Positions 26,208-33,975 of a DNA stretch of 64,000 nt are shown here, piece after piece. A model generated the notes under the pieces. The model did no database searches and was not told where the DNA came from. It saw nothing but the letters and a program-made list of their open reading frames with translations. The stretch comes from Clostridium fungisolvens (GTDB lineage: Bacteria; Bacillota; Clostridia; Clostridiales; Clostridiaceae), in contig NZ_BLZR01000001.1 in assembly GCF_014193895.1 (NCBI RefSeq), positions 2,108,001 through 2,172,000 on the forward strand. Direction: 5' to 3'. The stretch's first letter is position 1; every line of letters begins with the position of its first letter. The position numbers were made by a program, and so were the translations under genes.

Positions 26208-26254
26208 ATAAGAGTAAGATGAATTCTGCAAGTCAATGTAAAGGAGGTATTTAA

Positions 26255-27235
26255 GTGGATAATTCAGATAAAGTATTAATAGAAGTAAAGGAAGTAAAAA
26301 AATATTTTCCTGTTAAAAATAGATTAATAGGAAGTGAAAAGAAGTTTGTAAAAGCTGTAGATGGGGTCTCCTTTGATATAAAGAAAGGTGAAACCTTTGG
26401 TCTTGTAGGTGAATCAGGCTGCGGTAAATCTACTCTTGGAAGGTCAATTACTAGACTTTACGATATAACTTCAGGTGATATATTTTTTGATGGAACAAAT
26501 ATCGCAAAATTTAATAAAAAAGAGTTAAAACAATATAATAAAAGGATGCAAATCATCTTTCAAGACCCATATTCATCTCTTAATCCTAATATGAATGTGG
26601 AAGAGCTAATCAGTGAACCTCTTGTGCTTCATACAAATCTTTCTAAAAATGAGAGAACTAATAAAATCCATAGTTTGCTTGAAGTGGTTGGACTTAAGAA
26701 AACAGACATGGAAAAGTTCCCTCATGAATTTAGTGGAGGACAGTGTCAAAGAATTGGAATTGCAAGAGCTATATCAACTAATCCTGAGTTCATATTATGT
26801 GATGAACCCATATCAGCCTTAGATGTATCTATTCAAGCACAAGTGGTAAATATGTTAGAGGATTTACAAAAGGAACTTGGACTAACTTATCTTTTTGTTG
26901 CTCATGATCTTTCAATGGTAAGACATATATCAGACAGAATCGGTGTAATGTATTTAGGTAACATTATTGAGATTTCAGAAAGTAATGATTTATATAATAA
27001 TCCTCTGCATCCATATACAAAGGCATTACTTTCAGCTATACCTATAGCTGATCCGCTAAAGGCAAAAGCATCTCAAAGACAAATAATTGAAGGAGACATA
27101 CCAAGTCCAATTGATATTCCTTCTGGTTGTAGGTTTCACACAAGGTGTCCATATGCTAAACCAATATGCAAGGAAATAGCACCTCAAATGAAGGAAGTAG
27201 AAAGCGGACATTCTGTAGCATGTCACTTATATTAG
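26255..27235 (+). CDS. oppF: Oligopeptide ABC transporter ATPase, OppF type
   Basis: A 326-residue ATPase pairing with OppD. GTG 26255 follows AAGGAGG at normal spacing. Walker A GESGCGKS is near 52-59, with the signature SGGQCQRIGIARAI, Walker B ILCDEPISALD and HDLSMV. The C-terminal extension has the cluster CRFHTRCPYAKPIC. The signature has Cys where most OppF have Arg (SGGQRQR), a small deviation. Placement after the two terminator-like repeats suggests its expression could be lower than oppD, unless read-through or an internal promoter compensates. Confidence 0.92.
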   Translation: MDNSDKVLIEVKEVKKYFPVKNRLIGSEKKFVKAVDGVSFDIKKGETFGLVGESGCGKSTLGRSITRLYDITSGDIFFDGTNIAKFNKKELKQYNKRMQIIFQDPYSSLNPNMNVEELISEPLVLHTNLSKNERTNKIHSLLEVVGLKKTDMEKFPHEFSGGQCQRIGIARAISTNPEFILCDEPISALDVSIQAQVVNMLEDLQKELGLTYLFVAHDLSMVRHISDRIGVMYLGNIIEISESNDLYNNPLHPYTKALLSAIPIADPLKAKASQRQIIEGDIPSPIDIPSGCRFHTRCPYAKPICKEIAPQMKEVESGHSVACHLY

Positions 27236-27239
27236 AACA

Positions 27240-27307
27240 AACTAGTCTTATAATGAACTATTCCTTGTAAAGTAGACAAGGAATAGTTCAGAGAGGCTAG
27301 TTTTTTT
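27240..27307 (+). terminator. Terminator of the opp operon
   Basis: Inner perfect 14-bp stem GAACTATTCCTTGT / ACAAGGAATAGTTC; outer AACTAG / CTAGTT followed by a T run. Confidence 0.8.
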
Positions 27308-27546
27308 ATTTATTAAGAGATAAATGAAATGTAATATTTATATAAAAAAATGGGTGAACCCCCTTAAACGTTAAAACTGCACTCGTATATTATTAGGTAA
27401 AGATTTATGAGTAGGACAATGGATTTAAAATAGGGGAGGGCAATAAGATTTAAATATGATAATTATGCGATGATATAATTATCTTTTATAAGATATGGAT
27501 GTAAGGGTGCAAATACACAAGATAATAAGTAGTAGGAGAGATTTAC
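27308..27546 (+). promoter_or_regulatory. Leader region of the GGDEF-like pair with an inverted repeat
   Basis: GATAATTAT (27458-27466) and ATAATTATC (27475-27483) form a 9-bp dyad about 65 nt before the start. A small GGGTGAACCC palindrome lies near 27352. No known c-di-GMP riboswitch signature was found. Confidence 0.35.
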
Positions 27547-28038
27547 ATGGAAACAAAAACACTTAAAACTTTATATTGGAATTATTTTACGGCGATACCT
27601 AACTTTTTTGATTTTATCGATGCTGACGTTAGTGAAGTATTTGGTAAAAAGGGTAGTTTTATAGTTTTCAATATAGTTAGTTTAGGAAAAATTAATGAAA
27701 AGTATGGAAGAGATTTTGGTGATTTACATACAAAAGCTTTAATTAAAGCAATTATCAGTATTTCATCAAAGTATAAGAAATCATATTGCTTTAGATTTGG
27801 AAGTAATGATTTTGTAGTTATATTGCCTAATTATACTACAAAACAAATTAACGATATTTCACTTGAAATAAAAGAAGAATATAAAAATAATGTAAGTTCT
27901 TTAGGTCTTAATAGATCGCAGTTAAATAAATTTATAATTGAATATAGAAAAGAAATTACTTCAATAGAAGATTTTATGAAAAGTTATTTAACTTTGCCAA
28001 GGTACTTTGAATCGCAAAAGGGAGTAACAGGAATATAA
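27547..28038 (+). CDS. Degenerate GGDEF-like protein, paralogue of the next gene's N-terminus
   Basis: A 163-residue soluble protein. Its first 45 residues match the start of the downstream protein closely (NFFDF-DADVS-FGKKG-FIVFN), and both share an ...QLNKFIIEYRKEITSIEDF end. The middle, CFRFGSNDFVVILPNY, looks like the GGDEF beta-hairpin with GSNDF in place of GGDEF, so catalysis is unlikely. It may be a sensor or partner derived by duplication of the downstream gene. ATG 27547 follows AGGAGAG. I know no named family for the domain. Confidence 0.6.
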   Translation: METKTLKTLYWNYFTAIPNFFDFIDADVSEVFGKKGSFIVFNIVSLGKINEKYGRDFGDLHTKALIKAIISISSKYKKSYCFRFGSNDFVVILPNYTTKQINDISLEIKEEYKNNVSSLGLNRSQLNKFIIEYRKEITSIEDFMKSYLTLPRYFESQKGVTGI

Positions 28039-28154
28039 TGACTAATTATATGATAGATTGTTTAATTATAAATTACTTAGTTCATTTAGGTAATTTATAT
28101 AATATCTATATTAAAAGAAGTAAATTAAGCAAGCTTTTGAGTATACTTAAATAA
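28038..28154 (+). CDS. Possible 38-residue protein coupled to the upstream gene
   Basis: ATG 28038 overlaps the preceding stop by one base (TAATG), with AGGAA a few nt upstream, and the frame ends 14 nt before the next gene. The product is mostly hydrophobic with a basic end (IKRSKLSKLLSILK). It could be a small membrane peptide or a remnant of the duplication; no family is recognised. Confidence 0.3.
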   Translation: MTNYMIDCLIINYLVHLGNLYNIYIKRSKLSKLLSILK

Positions 28155-28168
28155 TTAGGAGGTTTTGA

Positions 28169-29212
28169 ATGGAAATAAAGGCATTTGATAATGTTTACGG
28201 TAATTATTCTTCATTACGCCCCAATTTCTTTGATTTTCTTGAAGCTGATGTAAGCAAAATATTTGGGAAAAAAGGTGCATTTATAGTTTTTAATATTTCT
28301 AATTCTAAAAAAGAAGAAGATGAATTATACATAGAAAATATTTTCAAGTTAATTAGGAACGTAATTTCCACATATTCAAATATATATGGCTTTATAATAG
28401 GGATAAATGACATAATAATTACCTTTCCAAACTATAATTTCGCTGATATCGAAAGAATATCTTTTAAAGTGGAAGCTAGCTTAAATAATATAATGAATAC
28501 TCAAGAAAACTCACATATGAATTTAAATAAATTTGTTCTGCAATATAATCAAGAGATAACATCTGTAGAAGATTTTTATGAATTACTATTTAATAATGCG
28601 ATAAAGCTAGAAGAAAATAAAGAAGTTTCTAGAAAGAAAATAAAACGCATAATACATATGTTAACAAATAATATAAGAAATACAGTTCATTCTTATAAAT
28701 ATGCAAACGAACTTGCATTTATAGATGATGTATCAGGTGTCTCAAATCATCGAGCTGGAAAGTTATTTTTATCGAAGTTAATTGAAGAATATATAGAGAG
28801 TAGAAAAGGTTTTGGAATAATGTTTATAGATGGAGATAATCTGAAACGTTATAATAATGTAAGTTATGAAGCTGGAAATCAGATGATTAGAAATCTTAGT
28901 ACTATAATAAAAAGCTCTATAAGAAGCGAAGATAAGGTGTTTAGATGGTTGTCAGGGGATGAATTTGTGGTGATACTGAGGGAAATAGATGAACAAAATA
29001 CTTTAAAGTTGGCTGAAAGAGTAAGAAGAGCTGTTGAAGTTCAAACTAAGAATTATATATATCCTACAACTATTTCAGTAGGAGTAGCACACTATCCAAG
29101 TGATGGAAAGACCTTAAGTGACCTTTTAAATAGAGCTGAAAAAGCAAATTCTTATGCAAAATCCATTGGGAAAAATCGTGTGATAAAGTGGAATAATTCA
29201 ATGGTTGATTAA
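28169..29212 (+). CDS. GGDEF domain protein with degenerate N-terminal GGDEF-like domain
   Basis: A 347-residue cytoplasmic protein. Residues 1-140 form the unnamed domain shared with the 27547 gene; its hairpin reads GINDIIITFP. Residues 175-340 are a full GGDEF domain (ELAFIDDVSGVSNHRAG, IMFIDGDNLKRYN, and the active loop RWLSGDEFVVIL with SGDEF at 262-266). SGDEF is a known variant that can still make c-di-GMP, but activity is not assured. The I-site RxxD five residues before the loop reads RSED with a shifted register. ATG 28169 follows AGGAGG. It ends at a bidirectional terminator. Confidence 0.8.
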   Translation: MEIKAFDNVYGNYSSLRPNFFDFLEADVSKIFGKKGAFIVFNISNSKKEEDELYIENIFKLIRNVISTYSNIYGFIIGINDIIITFPNYNFADIERISFKVEASLNNIMNTQENSHMNLNKFVLQYNQEITSVEDFYELLFNNAIKLEENKEVSRKKIKRIIHMLTNNIRNTVHSYKYANELAFIDDVSGVSNHRAGKLFLSKLIEEYIESRKGFGIMFIDGDNLKRYNNVSYEAGNQMIRNLSTIIKSSIRSEDKVFRWLSGDEFVVILREIDEQNTLKLAERVRRAVEVQTKNYIYPTTISVGVAHYPSDGKTLSDLLNRAEKANSYAKSIGKNRVIKWNNSMVD

Positions 29213-29235
29213 ATATATAAAATACTTTTGAACAT

Positions 29236-29272
29236 AAAAATCGCTGAAGAAAGCTCACTTCAGCGATTTTTT
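29236..29272. terminator. Bidirectional terminator
   Basis: AAAAATCGCTGAAG, 8-nt loop, CTTCAGCGATTTTTT, between the convergent GGDEF and chemoreceptor genes. Its GCTGAAG/CTTCAGC core resembles the end of the repeats at 25872 and 26054. Confidence 0.8.
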
Positions 29273-29306
29273 ATTGTTTTTTAATTATAAAAATAGATTT
29301 TACAAA

Positions 29307-30989
29307 TTACTCTGTTTTGAAGTTCTTTACTGCAGCTGATAAATTAGTTGAAAGACTTTTTAATTCTTTCATATTTTCCATAATATCATTAATATTTTTA
29401 TTTTGAATTTCTGTTAATGCGGTAACCTCTTCAGAACTTGCGGAAGTTTCCTCACTTACTGCTGAAATGCCCTCTATTACACTAACGGTTACAGATGTAC
29501 TAGCTTCAATTTCACTGATTTGATCTGAAAGGAACTCAATATTTTGGAACATTTCTGAAGTAGCATTTTCTATAGAGATAAATACCTTTTCTGCATCTTT
29601 TACTGCTCTTGTCTGATCTGATATCACATTTCGTGTCATATCAACATTATTGGCTATATTGTCTATATTTTTCTGGATATCATTTATTACTTCTGATATA
29701 GCCTTAGTTTGTTCTGAAGACTGTTCAGATAATTTTTTTATCTCTTGCGCCACCACTGAAAACCCTTTTCCCGCTTCACCAGCTCTAGATGCTTCTATTG
29801 AAGCATTAAGAGAGAGAAGGTTTGTTTGGTTAGAAATTGCTCTTATTATATTTGTAACTTGATTTATTTTTTCCGATTGCTCCTTGAGAGCTTTAACATC
29901 TTCTACAACTTTTGTGAAATCCTTATGAGTAGTTTCTGAAGTCTGTCCTAAAACAGTTGTTATTTGGCTACCTTTTTGGATTTCCTGTTGTGTGCTAGCT
30001 GCTATTTTTTGTATGGCCTTAGCAGAGTTATTTGTATTGTTAGCTGAAGTATATATTTGTTTAATTGAAGTACTTCCTTTATCTATATCTTGTGCAAGTG
30101 ATTGATTAGAAATAGCTATTTCATTTATTGCTGTAGATATATCATTATATGAAGTCTTACTTTCATTCACTTCTTTAGATGTTTCTTGTAGTGATTTGTC
30201 AAGAATAACAGCACTCTTCTTTATATTAGTAGTTAGTTCCTTAAGGTTTGATAGCATGTTATTAAATCCATTAGCAAGAGATGCAATCTCATCTTCACTT
30301 TGAACTATAACAGGATTTATTACTAGGTTTCCATTTTCAACTTCTTCCATGGCTTTAGCAATATTTATTATTGGTTTAGTAGATCTTCTAACTACAAGTA
30401 AAACTATTAATATTGATAGTATCAATGTTATAGCTCCAACCTCAAATAATACCTGCATTGCTTTTACTTTTGCTCCTTGGAATTCAGCTGTGTTTCCATT
30501 TAAAGCAATGATCATATCCCATGGTTTATAGTATGTATAGTATGCAAATTTAGATTTTCCATCTTGAGTATATGATACTTGTTTAACCTGAGACATCCCA
30601 TATTCTTGCATTGTAAAGTTGGATATATTATCAACCATTTCTTTAATTTGAGATTGACCAAGGAGGTTTGTGCCTACGAGGCTTTTGTCATTGTTATAAA
30701 CAACAACACCTTTTGAATTTACAACAAAGCCATTACCGTTTTGGCCAACTGTACGACTTACAATATATTTATTGAATGCATCTTTTGCGCTTTCTTGATC
30801 AGTTGCAGTTTTATCTAATCCAGAGGCAACATCCCAAGCGCACATAACTCTCTCCATCATTTGTTCAGATAATACTTTGTTAGATTCACCGACAATTACA
30901 AAGTAGCTTGGTACCCCAATTGCAACTAAGGTTGTAACAATTAATCCTATTACAATTAATACTAATTTAGTGCTAATGTGTTTTCTCAT
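29307..30989 (-). CDS. Methyl-accepting chemotaxis protein with single Cache sensor
   Basis: A 560-residue chemoreceptor. ATG 30989 with GGAGGAAAT is the start; a longer frame has no ribosome site. One span (about 8-30) leads to an extracellular sCache-type domain (NGNGFVVNSKGVVVYNNDKSL...YYTYYKPWDMIIALN). A second span near 180-200, a HAMP domain and the signalling coiled coil follow, with the tip NLLSLNASIEASRAGEAGKG near residue 390. It differs from the 9157 receptor in its sensor and has Ser for Ala changes at the tip. Confidence 0.92.
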   Translation of the reverse strand: MRKHISTKLVLIVIGLIVTTLVAIGVPSYFVIVGESNKVLSEQMMERVMCAWDVASGLDKTATDQESAKDAFNKYIVSRTVGQNGNGFVVNSKGVVVYNNDKSLVGTNLLGQSQIKEMVDNISNFTMQEYGMSQVKQVSYTQDGKSKFAYYTYYKPWDMIIALNGNTAEFQGAKVKAMQVLFEVGAITLILSILIVLLVVRRSTKPIINIAKAMEEVENGNLVINPVIVQSEDEIASLANGFNNMLSNLKELTTNIKKSAVILDKSLQETSKEVNESKTSYNDISTAINEIAISNQSLAQDIDKGSTSIKQIYTSANNTNNSAKAIQKIAASTQQEIQKGSQITTVLGQTSETTHKDFTKVVEDVKALKEQSEKINQVTNIIRAISNQTNLLSLNASIEASRAGEAGKGFSVVAQEIKKLSEQSSEQTKAISEVINDIQKNIDNIANNVDMTRNVISDQTRAVKDAEKVFISIENATSEMFQNIEFLSDQISEIEASTSVTVSVIEGISAVSEETSASSEEVTALTEIQNKNINDIMENMKELKSLSTNLSAAVKNFKTE

Positions 30990-31105
30990 ATTTCCTCCGT
31001 TGTAAATGATAATTATTATTATGTAACTAATTATATCAAGTATATTTTTATTATACAATGTAATTTAATTGGTATTATTGCCTTGCGTTTGAGTAGAGGT
31101 GAACT

Positions 31106-31137
31106 AAAAAAACGCTAAGAGGAGTTCTTTAGCGTTT
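31106..31137 (-). terminator. Terminator of the TetR gene
   Basis: Read on the minus strand: AAACGCTAA, 10-nt loop, TTAGCGTTT, then a T run. Confidence 0.7.
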
Positions 31138-31190
31138 GTACTATTTACCAAAATATTAACTTTTATTCTTGCCTAATTTAGCCAGTAAAC

Positions 31191-31748
31191 TCACTTTGAT
31201 AGTGATGTAATAAAATCATCTATCATAAGTTTGAAACTATCATTCACGTCTACAGCACCTTGAAAATACCCAAGAGAATGTGAAGAAACAAAACCATGTA
31301 ATAAACTTCTTAATGCCCTGCTTTTATGAACTATAATTGTTTCATCTTTAATATAATGAACTAAAATCTGATGAATAATAGCTGTTGTGTCCTTAGCTAA
31401 GCGTGTTAATTCTTCATCAGCTGTACTAGGGATATTCATGAATAGCCAATAACCTGTTCTATTTTCAAAAGCGAAATCTCTATATACATAGGCAAACTTT
31501 CTAATAGCATCTTCACCGCTTTTACCTATCAATGTTTGCATAAGTTTTAAGTTTAATCTATTTAAAAGATATACAGTCATTTCTTTTCTTAAGTTATCCA
31601 TATTAGCAAAATGATTATATAATGAGGGGTACTTTATACCCAGTTTTTCAGCAATTTTTTGAAAAGTAACTTGATTTAGTCCAATTTCATCTGCTAATGA
31701 AAAAGCAACTTCAATTATTTTCTCTTTGGTTAAATTTCTTTTTTGCAT
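31191..31748 (-). CDS. TetR family transcriptional regulator
   Basis: A 185-residue repressor. The N-terminal helix-turn-helix is clear (IIEVAFSLADEIGLNQVTFQ, then IAEKLGIKYPSLYNHFANM). The C-terminal ligand domain resembles the TetR_C WHG group (LHGFVSSHSLG). The start has AAAGGAGTG upstream on the minus strand. It is divergent from the Ser/Thr kinase gene with a 46-bp dyad between them, so it may repress itself and possibly the kinase. The inducer is unknown. Confidence 0.88.
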   Translation of the reverse strand: MQKRNLTKEKIIEVAFSLADEIGLNQVTFQKIAEKLGIKYPSLYNHFANMDNLRKEMTVYLLNRLNLKLMQTLIGKSGEDAIRKFAYVYRDFAFENRTGYWLFMNIPSTADEELTRLAKDTTAIIHQILVHYIKDETIIVHKSRALRSLLHGFVSSHSLGYFQGAVDVNDSFKLMIDDFITSLSK

Positions 31749-31830
31749 TTGATTATCACTCCTTTTGGATAAGTTTCAATAGGAAGTAGTTTATCTATAT
31801 ATTAATAGTTTAACATTATATAATATTTAA

Positions 31831-31876
31831 ATCAAACTATGGAGTATAGTTACTAAACTATAAAATAGAGTTTGAT
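31831..31876. promoter_or_regulatory. 46-bp nested dyad, likely TetR operator
   Basis: Outer arms ATCAAACT/AGTTTGAT (31831-31838, 31869-31876) and inner arms TATAGT/ACTATA (31845-31850, 31857-31862) share the same centre at 31853.5. It lies 85 bp upstream of the TetR start. Confidence 0.5.
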
Positions 31877-32010
31877 ATTAATTTGTGAAAAATTAATAAT
31901 ATTATATGGAGAAAACTTAAATTGTATTACGTGACTCACTCTTATATAGTAGCATATACAGTAGCTAGATCATCTTAAAATTAGAAAAATTTAATAATAA
32001 AAAGTAGTGG

Positions 32011-32083
32011 TACCCCCATAAAATAGAGAATAGATACGTATAAAATACTAGGCGAAACTTTGAAACATCAGTAAATGGGGGTA
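32011..32083 (+). promoter_or_regulatory. Inverted repeat that could hide the kinase ribosome site
   Basis: TACCCCCAT (32011-32019) is perfectly complementary to ATGGGGGTA (32075-32083), which contains the GGGGG ribosome-binding sequence of the kinase gene. In RNA the CCCCC arm could block translation. Confidence 0.45.
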
Positions 32084-32086
32084 ACT

Positions 32087-33256
32087 ATGCTTGAAGTTGG
32101 ACATATTTTAGATGAAAAATATGAAGTTATAAAAATAATTGGTTCTGGAGGTATGGGCACGGTTTATTTATGCAAAAACATACGTCTGGACAACTTTTGG
32201 GCGATCAAAGAAACAGAAAAATGTGATGAGCTAAATATAGATATTTTATCAGAGTGTAATATACTAAAGAACCTGAATCATCCTGGAATTCCTAGGATAA
32301 TTGATATATTTTATGAAAGGAACTATTTTTATTTAGTAGAAGATTATGTAGAAGGAAAAACTTTATTTGAATATATAAAGGATAATCAAGATATTAAACT
32401 AGAAACCGTTAAAATTATTATTCTTGAAATTAGTGAAATAATAGATTATTTGCATAGTCTTAATCCACCAATAATTTATAGAGATTTGAAACCATCTAAT
32501 ATAATAATAAATCCAACAGGAAAAGTTTTTCTTGTGGATTTTGGTATATCAAAAATTTATAAAGTAGATAGCGATAGTGATACAATATGTATGGGATCAA
32601 GTGGATATGCTGCACCAGAGCAACATGGATTGGCACAATCCTGCAGACAAACAGATATTTATGGCATGGGGATGGTTATGTATTTTATGCTTACGGGTAA
32701 AGTTCCGTTTAGTGGTGCAGAACCATTATTTGATGAAAATTACGATAAGTGTATAGATAAAGATGTTATAAGAATAATAAAGAAATGTGTACAGCCTGAA
32801 ATTAAAGATAGATATTCTTCTGTTTGTGATCTAAAAAAAGAAATTATTGAATTATCAAATCATGAAGAATATGAAAAGACAGTTCTTTTAAATAGTTCAA
32901 AGGGAAAAATCAAAAAGGTAAAGAAAAGATTTAAGATAAAAAAGATTTTTTTAATTATACCTTTCTTATTAATTTTATTATTTGCTTCAATGTATCTTTT
33001 AAGAGAAAGTGGTGCAGGTAATAATGGTGATAATGGAATAAATAAATCTAGTGTTGAAAATGCAGTGCAAAGTGTACCTGAAGAGACAAAAGAAACTAAT
33101 GATCAAGTACAAAATGATAATTCAGGAGATACAACTAATGATAACAAACTGCAAAATCAAACAACTGATAATATTGTTAATAAGCAAACTCCAGATAGTC
33201 AACAAACTAATTATAATCAGCACAAAGGTAAAGGGAATGGTAAGAAGAAAAAATAA
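32087..33256 (+). CDS. Membrane-anchored Ser/Thr protein kinase (Hanks type)
   Basis: I start at ATG 32087, six nt after GGGGG; ATG 32075 lies within that site. The 389-residue protein has a full kinase domain: glycine loop GSGGMG (19-24), AIKE lysine, YRDLKPSN catalytic loop, DFGISK, and SSGYAAPEQ, the activation segment with the bacterial APE equivalent. A basic linker precedes one membrane span (about 287-308), and a low-complexity Asn/Gln/Thr-rich extracellular tail ends in basic residues. It has no PASTA repeats, so it is not the usual PrkC. No phosphatase gene lies beside it. Confidence 0.88.
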   Translation: MLEVGHILDEKYEVIKIIGSGGMGTVYLCKNIRLDNFWAIKETEKCDELNIDILSECNILKNLNHPGIPRIIDIFYERNYFYLVEDYVEGKTLFEYIKDNQDIKLETVKIIILEISEIIDYLHSLNPPIIYRDLKPSNIIINPTGKVFLVDFGISKIYKVDSDSDTICMGSSGYAAPEQHGLAQSCRQTDIYGMGMVMYFMLTGKVPFSGAEPLFDENYDKCIDKDVIRIIKKCVQPEIKDRYSSVCDLKKEIIELSNHEEYEKTVLLNSSKGKIKKVKKRFKIKKIFLIIPFLLILLFASMYLLRESGAGNNGDNGINKSSVENAVQSVPEETKETNDQVQNDNSGDTTNDNKLQNQTTDNIVNKQTPDSQQTNYNQHKGKGNGKKKK

Positions 33257-33296
33257 TATAGCTTATATAAAATTAAAACTAAGTAATTTTTTATAG

Positions 33297-33327
33297 AAGT
33301 TGGAGAATTAAAAGCTCCAACTTTTTT
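33297..33327 (+). terminator. Terminator of the kinase gene
   Basis: AAGTTGGAG, short loop, CTCCAACTT, then T run. Confidence 0.8.
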
Positions 33328-33400
33328 CTATATACGAAAATATAAAGTTTTTCTAAATTAGAAAATGTAGTTAGAGAACTAACTATTTAATCAAACATAG

Positions 33401-33457
33401 TTGACACTTTAGAAGGAAGAACATATACTATAATAGTTATGAAAATATAACTATTAT
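33401..33457 (+). promoter_or_regulatory. MarR promoter with overlapping operator
   Basis: TTGACA 33401-33406, 17 nt, TATACT 33424-33429. A perfect 11-bp dyad ATAATAGTTAT-6 nt-ATAACTATTAT starts at 33430, directly over the expected transcription start. The layout is typical of MarR autorepression. Confidence 0.7.
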
Positions 33458-33503
33458 ATAAACATAACTAATATTTAATTGTATCTTTTTTATGGAGGCA
33501 TAA

Positions 33504-33956
33504 ATGGATAAACAGATATATGATGAAATGATTGAAAATCTATATTGGGCATTTCCTTTGCTTAAAACTAAATTAGTGAAGCCTTTTGATAAAGAGGAAA
33601 AAGAAAAAGAAAATGACCTAACAGGAACTCATATGACTATACTTTTTATGGTAAAAGAAAAAGGAAGCATATGCATATCAGAAATTGGGAAACACTTGGG
33701 GATTTGTAAAGCAAATCTTACACCTCTTGTTCAAAAATTAATAGATAAAAGCTATATAGAAAGATTCGTTGATGACAAGGATAGAAGATACACTTTTATC
33801 AAACTTACAAGTGTCGGAGAAGATTTCCTGGATAACAAAAGATATAAAGTGCAAGAGTTTTTAAAACAAAAAGTATCAGATTTAAGCGAAGCAGATTTAA
33901 TGACACTATCAGCTTCAGTTGCAGGATTAAGAGAGATTTTAATGAAAATAAAATAA
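33504..33956 (+). CDS. MarR family transcriptional regulator
   Basis: A 150-residue winged-helix protein. Recognition helix region ISEIGKHLGICKANLTPLVQKL and wing DDKDRRYTFIKLT are characteristic. ATG 33504 follows GGAGG. It is followed after 19 nt by a MATE efflux gene, a common repressor-pump pair: binding of a toxic compound would release the operator at 33430-33457 and raise the pump. C-terminal helices provide the dimer interface. Confidence 0.9.
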   Translation: MDKQIYDEMIENLYWAFPLLKTKLVKPFDKEEKEKENDLTGTHMTILFMVKEKGSICISEIGKHLGICKANLTPLVQKLIDKSYIERFVDDKDRRYTFIKLTSVGEDFLDNKRYKVQEFLKQKVSDLSEADLMTLSASVAGLREILMKIK

Positions 33957-33975
33957 TTCGTAGAGGAGTGTAATT

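Larger units (their letters stand above)
25854..26254. other. 400-base gap inside the opp operon, filled by two repeat copies
   Basis: No gene is credible here; a 110-codon minus-strand frame exists only because the repeat is duplicated. See the two repeat entries and their terminator-like ends. Confidence 0.7.

Noticed and set aside
25899..26231. A 110-codon minus-strand frame between oppD and oppF
   Set aside because: It reads the tandem repeat backwards, so the same peptide occurs twice; there is no ribosome site, and terminators lie inside it.
27308..27546. c-di-GMP riboswitch before the GGDEF-like genes
   Set aside because: None of the conserved GEMM sequence blocks was seen; only a short AT-rich dyad is present.
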